A stretch of 64,000 bases of DNA, from positions 2,804,435-2,868,434 of the forward strand of contig OY282420.1 in NCBI GenBank assembly GCA_958295955.1, read 5' to 3'. Below are positions 63,275 through 64,000 of this stretch, piece after piece; within the stretch, counting starts at the first letter, position 1, and each line of letters begins with the position of its first letter. The translations under genes were made by a program, and so were the position numbers. Source of the stretch: an uncultured Bryobacterales bacterium (GTDB lineage: Bacteria; Acidobacteriota; Terriglobia; Bryobacterales; UBA6623). Below the pieces are notes generated by a model, which made no database searches, had not been told where the DNA came from, and saw only the letters and a program-made list of their open reading frames with translations.

Positions 63275-64000
63275 ATGCGCAACGGCGTTTCGTTCGACAA
63301 CTTGAACCCCGCGGCGTTTCTGGAGCGCAGCGCGCTGGTGTATCCCGGCAAGCCCGCCGTCATTCACGGGGAGCGGATCTACAGCTACGCGGAGTTCCGC
63401 GAAAGGGTCTGCCGCCTCGCCGGCGCGCTGCGCGGCCTGGGCGTGGGCCGGGGCGACCGCGTTGCGATCCTGTCGCCGAACACGCCGGCGATGCTTGAGG
63501 CGAAGTTCGGCCCGCTGCGCATCGGCGCCGTGCTGGTCCCGCTCAACACGCGCCTCGGCTCGCGGGAAATCGCCTACATCCTGAATCATTCCGGAGCGAA
63601 AGCGCTGCTCTTCGATACGGAGTCGGCGGACACCGTGCGCGGCCTGACCGCGGATTGTCCGGGCGTCGAGACCTATGTGCGGATAGCGGACGGCGCGCCC
63701 GACGCCGCCGATATCGCCGGTCCGGAATACGAATCGCTGCTGCCGGCGGCGGACCCGGTCGAAGAGCCCGTGGAACTCGACGAGCGCGAAACGATCGCCA
63801 TCAATTACACCTCGGGCACGACCGGCTTTCCCAAGGGCGTCGTCTTCCATGCCCGGGGCGCGTATCTCAATGCGCTGGGCGAAGCGATGGAGACGGGCAT
63901 GAACGCGGAAACCGTCTATCTCTGGACGCTGCCGCTGTTCCATTGCAACGGCTGGTGCTTTCCCTGGGGCGTCACCGCCGTCGGGGGAACGCACGTTTGC
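63275..64000 (+). CDS. AMP-binding acyl-CoA synthetase (3' end outside window)
   Basis: First 242 codons of an adenylate-forming ligase: ATP plus a carboxylic acid to acyl-AMP, then to acyl-CoA. RNGVSFDNLNPAAFLERSAL, PNTPAMLEAKFGPLRIGAVL, the phosphate-binding loop TIAINYTSGTTGFPKGVVF with the conserved YTSGTTG, then LWTLPLFHCNGWCFPWGV, which is typical of medium/long-chain or acyl-CoA synthetases of the FadD/ methylthio-acid type. GGGGGCGG lies just before the ATG. Substrate range cannot be told from this part. Confidence 0.92.
   Translation, partial: MRNGVSFDNLNPAAFLERSALVYPGKPAVIHGERIYSYAEFRERVCRLAGALRGLGVGRGDRVAILSPNTPAMLEAKFGPLRIGAVLVPLNTRLGSREIAYILNHSGAKALLFDTESADTVRGLTADCPGVETYVRIADGAPDAADIAGPEYESLLPAADPVEEPVELDERETIAINYTSGTTGFPKGVVFHARGAYLNALGEAMETGMNAETVYLWTLPLFHCNGWCFPWGVTAVGGTHVC

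Overview
The window is GC-rich chromosomal DNA with dense, short-spaced operons. It looks like an Acidobacteriota genome, most likely from the Bryobacterales/Solibacter side. The evidence is a combination of marker families: two very large Oar-like TonB-dependent outer-membrane proteins with an N-terminal carboxypeptidase-regulatory-like domain, the remnant of a TIGR03437-type C-terminal domain, the DUF1549/DUF1553 plus DUF1501 plus DUF1080 set, two formylglycine-type sulfatases, and secreted proteins of a type I associate with Solibacter relatives. No rRNA, tRNA, CRISPR array or recognisable insertion sequence was found. The taxonomic placement is inference.

Layout. 1-5.4 kb (minus strand): partial GspE/PilB ATPase, GspF/PilC and an Oar-like receptor. 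5.6-8.0 kb (plus): four tandem copies of a small secreted protein, meeting a SPOR protein tail to tail. 8.6-12.6 kb (minus): SPFH protein with NfeD protease, then UDP-glucuronate decarboxylase-like enzyme with SurE. 12.8-14.1 kb: an exported enolase-superfamily dehydratase. 14.2-18.8 kb (minus): a Gld-like ABC exporter operon (ATPase, permease, GldG-like, DUF4340). 19-20.3 kb: redoxin and a lone CbiO-type ATPase. 20.3-27.9 kb: sulfatase, TIGR03437 remnant, second Oar-like receptor, a decayed higB with intact higA, second sulfatase. 28-31.8 kb (minus): hslV-hslU-MT-A70 methylase and a fibronectin-type lipoprotein. 31.8-33.1 kb: PhzF-like enzyme and a MerR regulator. 33.1-37.7 kb (minus): fabD-fabG-trpC-mqnP-mqnE, joining fatty-acid initiation, tryptophan synthesis and futalosine-route menaquinone synthesis. 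37.8-42.2 kb: an accessory patch with a RES/Xre toxin-antitoxin pair, rlmD, an AT-richer small gene, a broken second rlmD piece and a Fic protein behind an AT-rich leader. 42.3-45.2 kb: korAB 2-oxoacid:ferredoxin oxidoreductase. 45.2-53.2 kb: membrane glycosyltransferase, DUF1080 protein, DUF1549/1553 plus DUF1501 pair, a Nudix-metallo-beta-lactamase fusion and DUF5989. 53.3-55.4 kb (minus): ECF sigma factor, putative anti-sigma factor, Spy-like periplasmic protein, and hisA. 55.4-63.2 kb: three paralogous secreted proteins plus a decaying coiled-coil membrane-protein family. 63.3 kb to the end: partial acyl-CoA synthetase.

The most unusual material is duplicated coding DNA. It comprises (i) the four-copy array at 5.6-8.0 kb, (ii) two 555-residue secreted proteins whose tandem promoter-like leaders and first ~570 coding bases are almost identical while their distal halves differ, with a third diverged paralog behind them, (iii) an rlmD copy with an internal in-frame deletion that brackets a compositionally different small gene, and (iv) a family of short interspersed repeats built from heptamers. 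The stretches above about 300 bases without an intact gene (21889-22287, 55415-55844, 57513-58757, 62855-63274) are described in the feature list.
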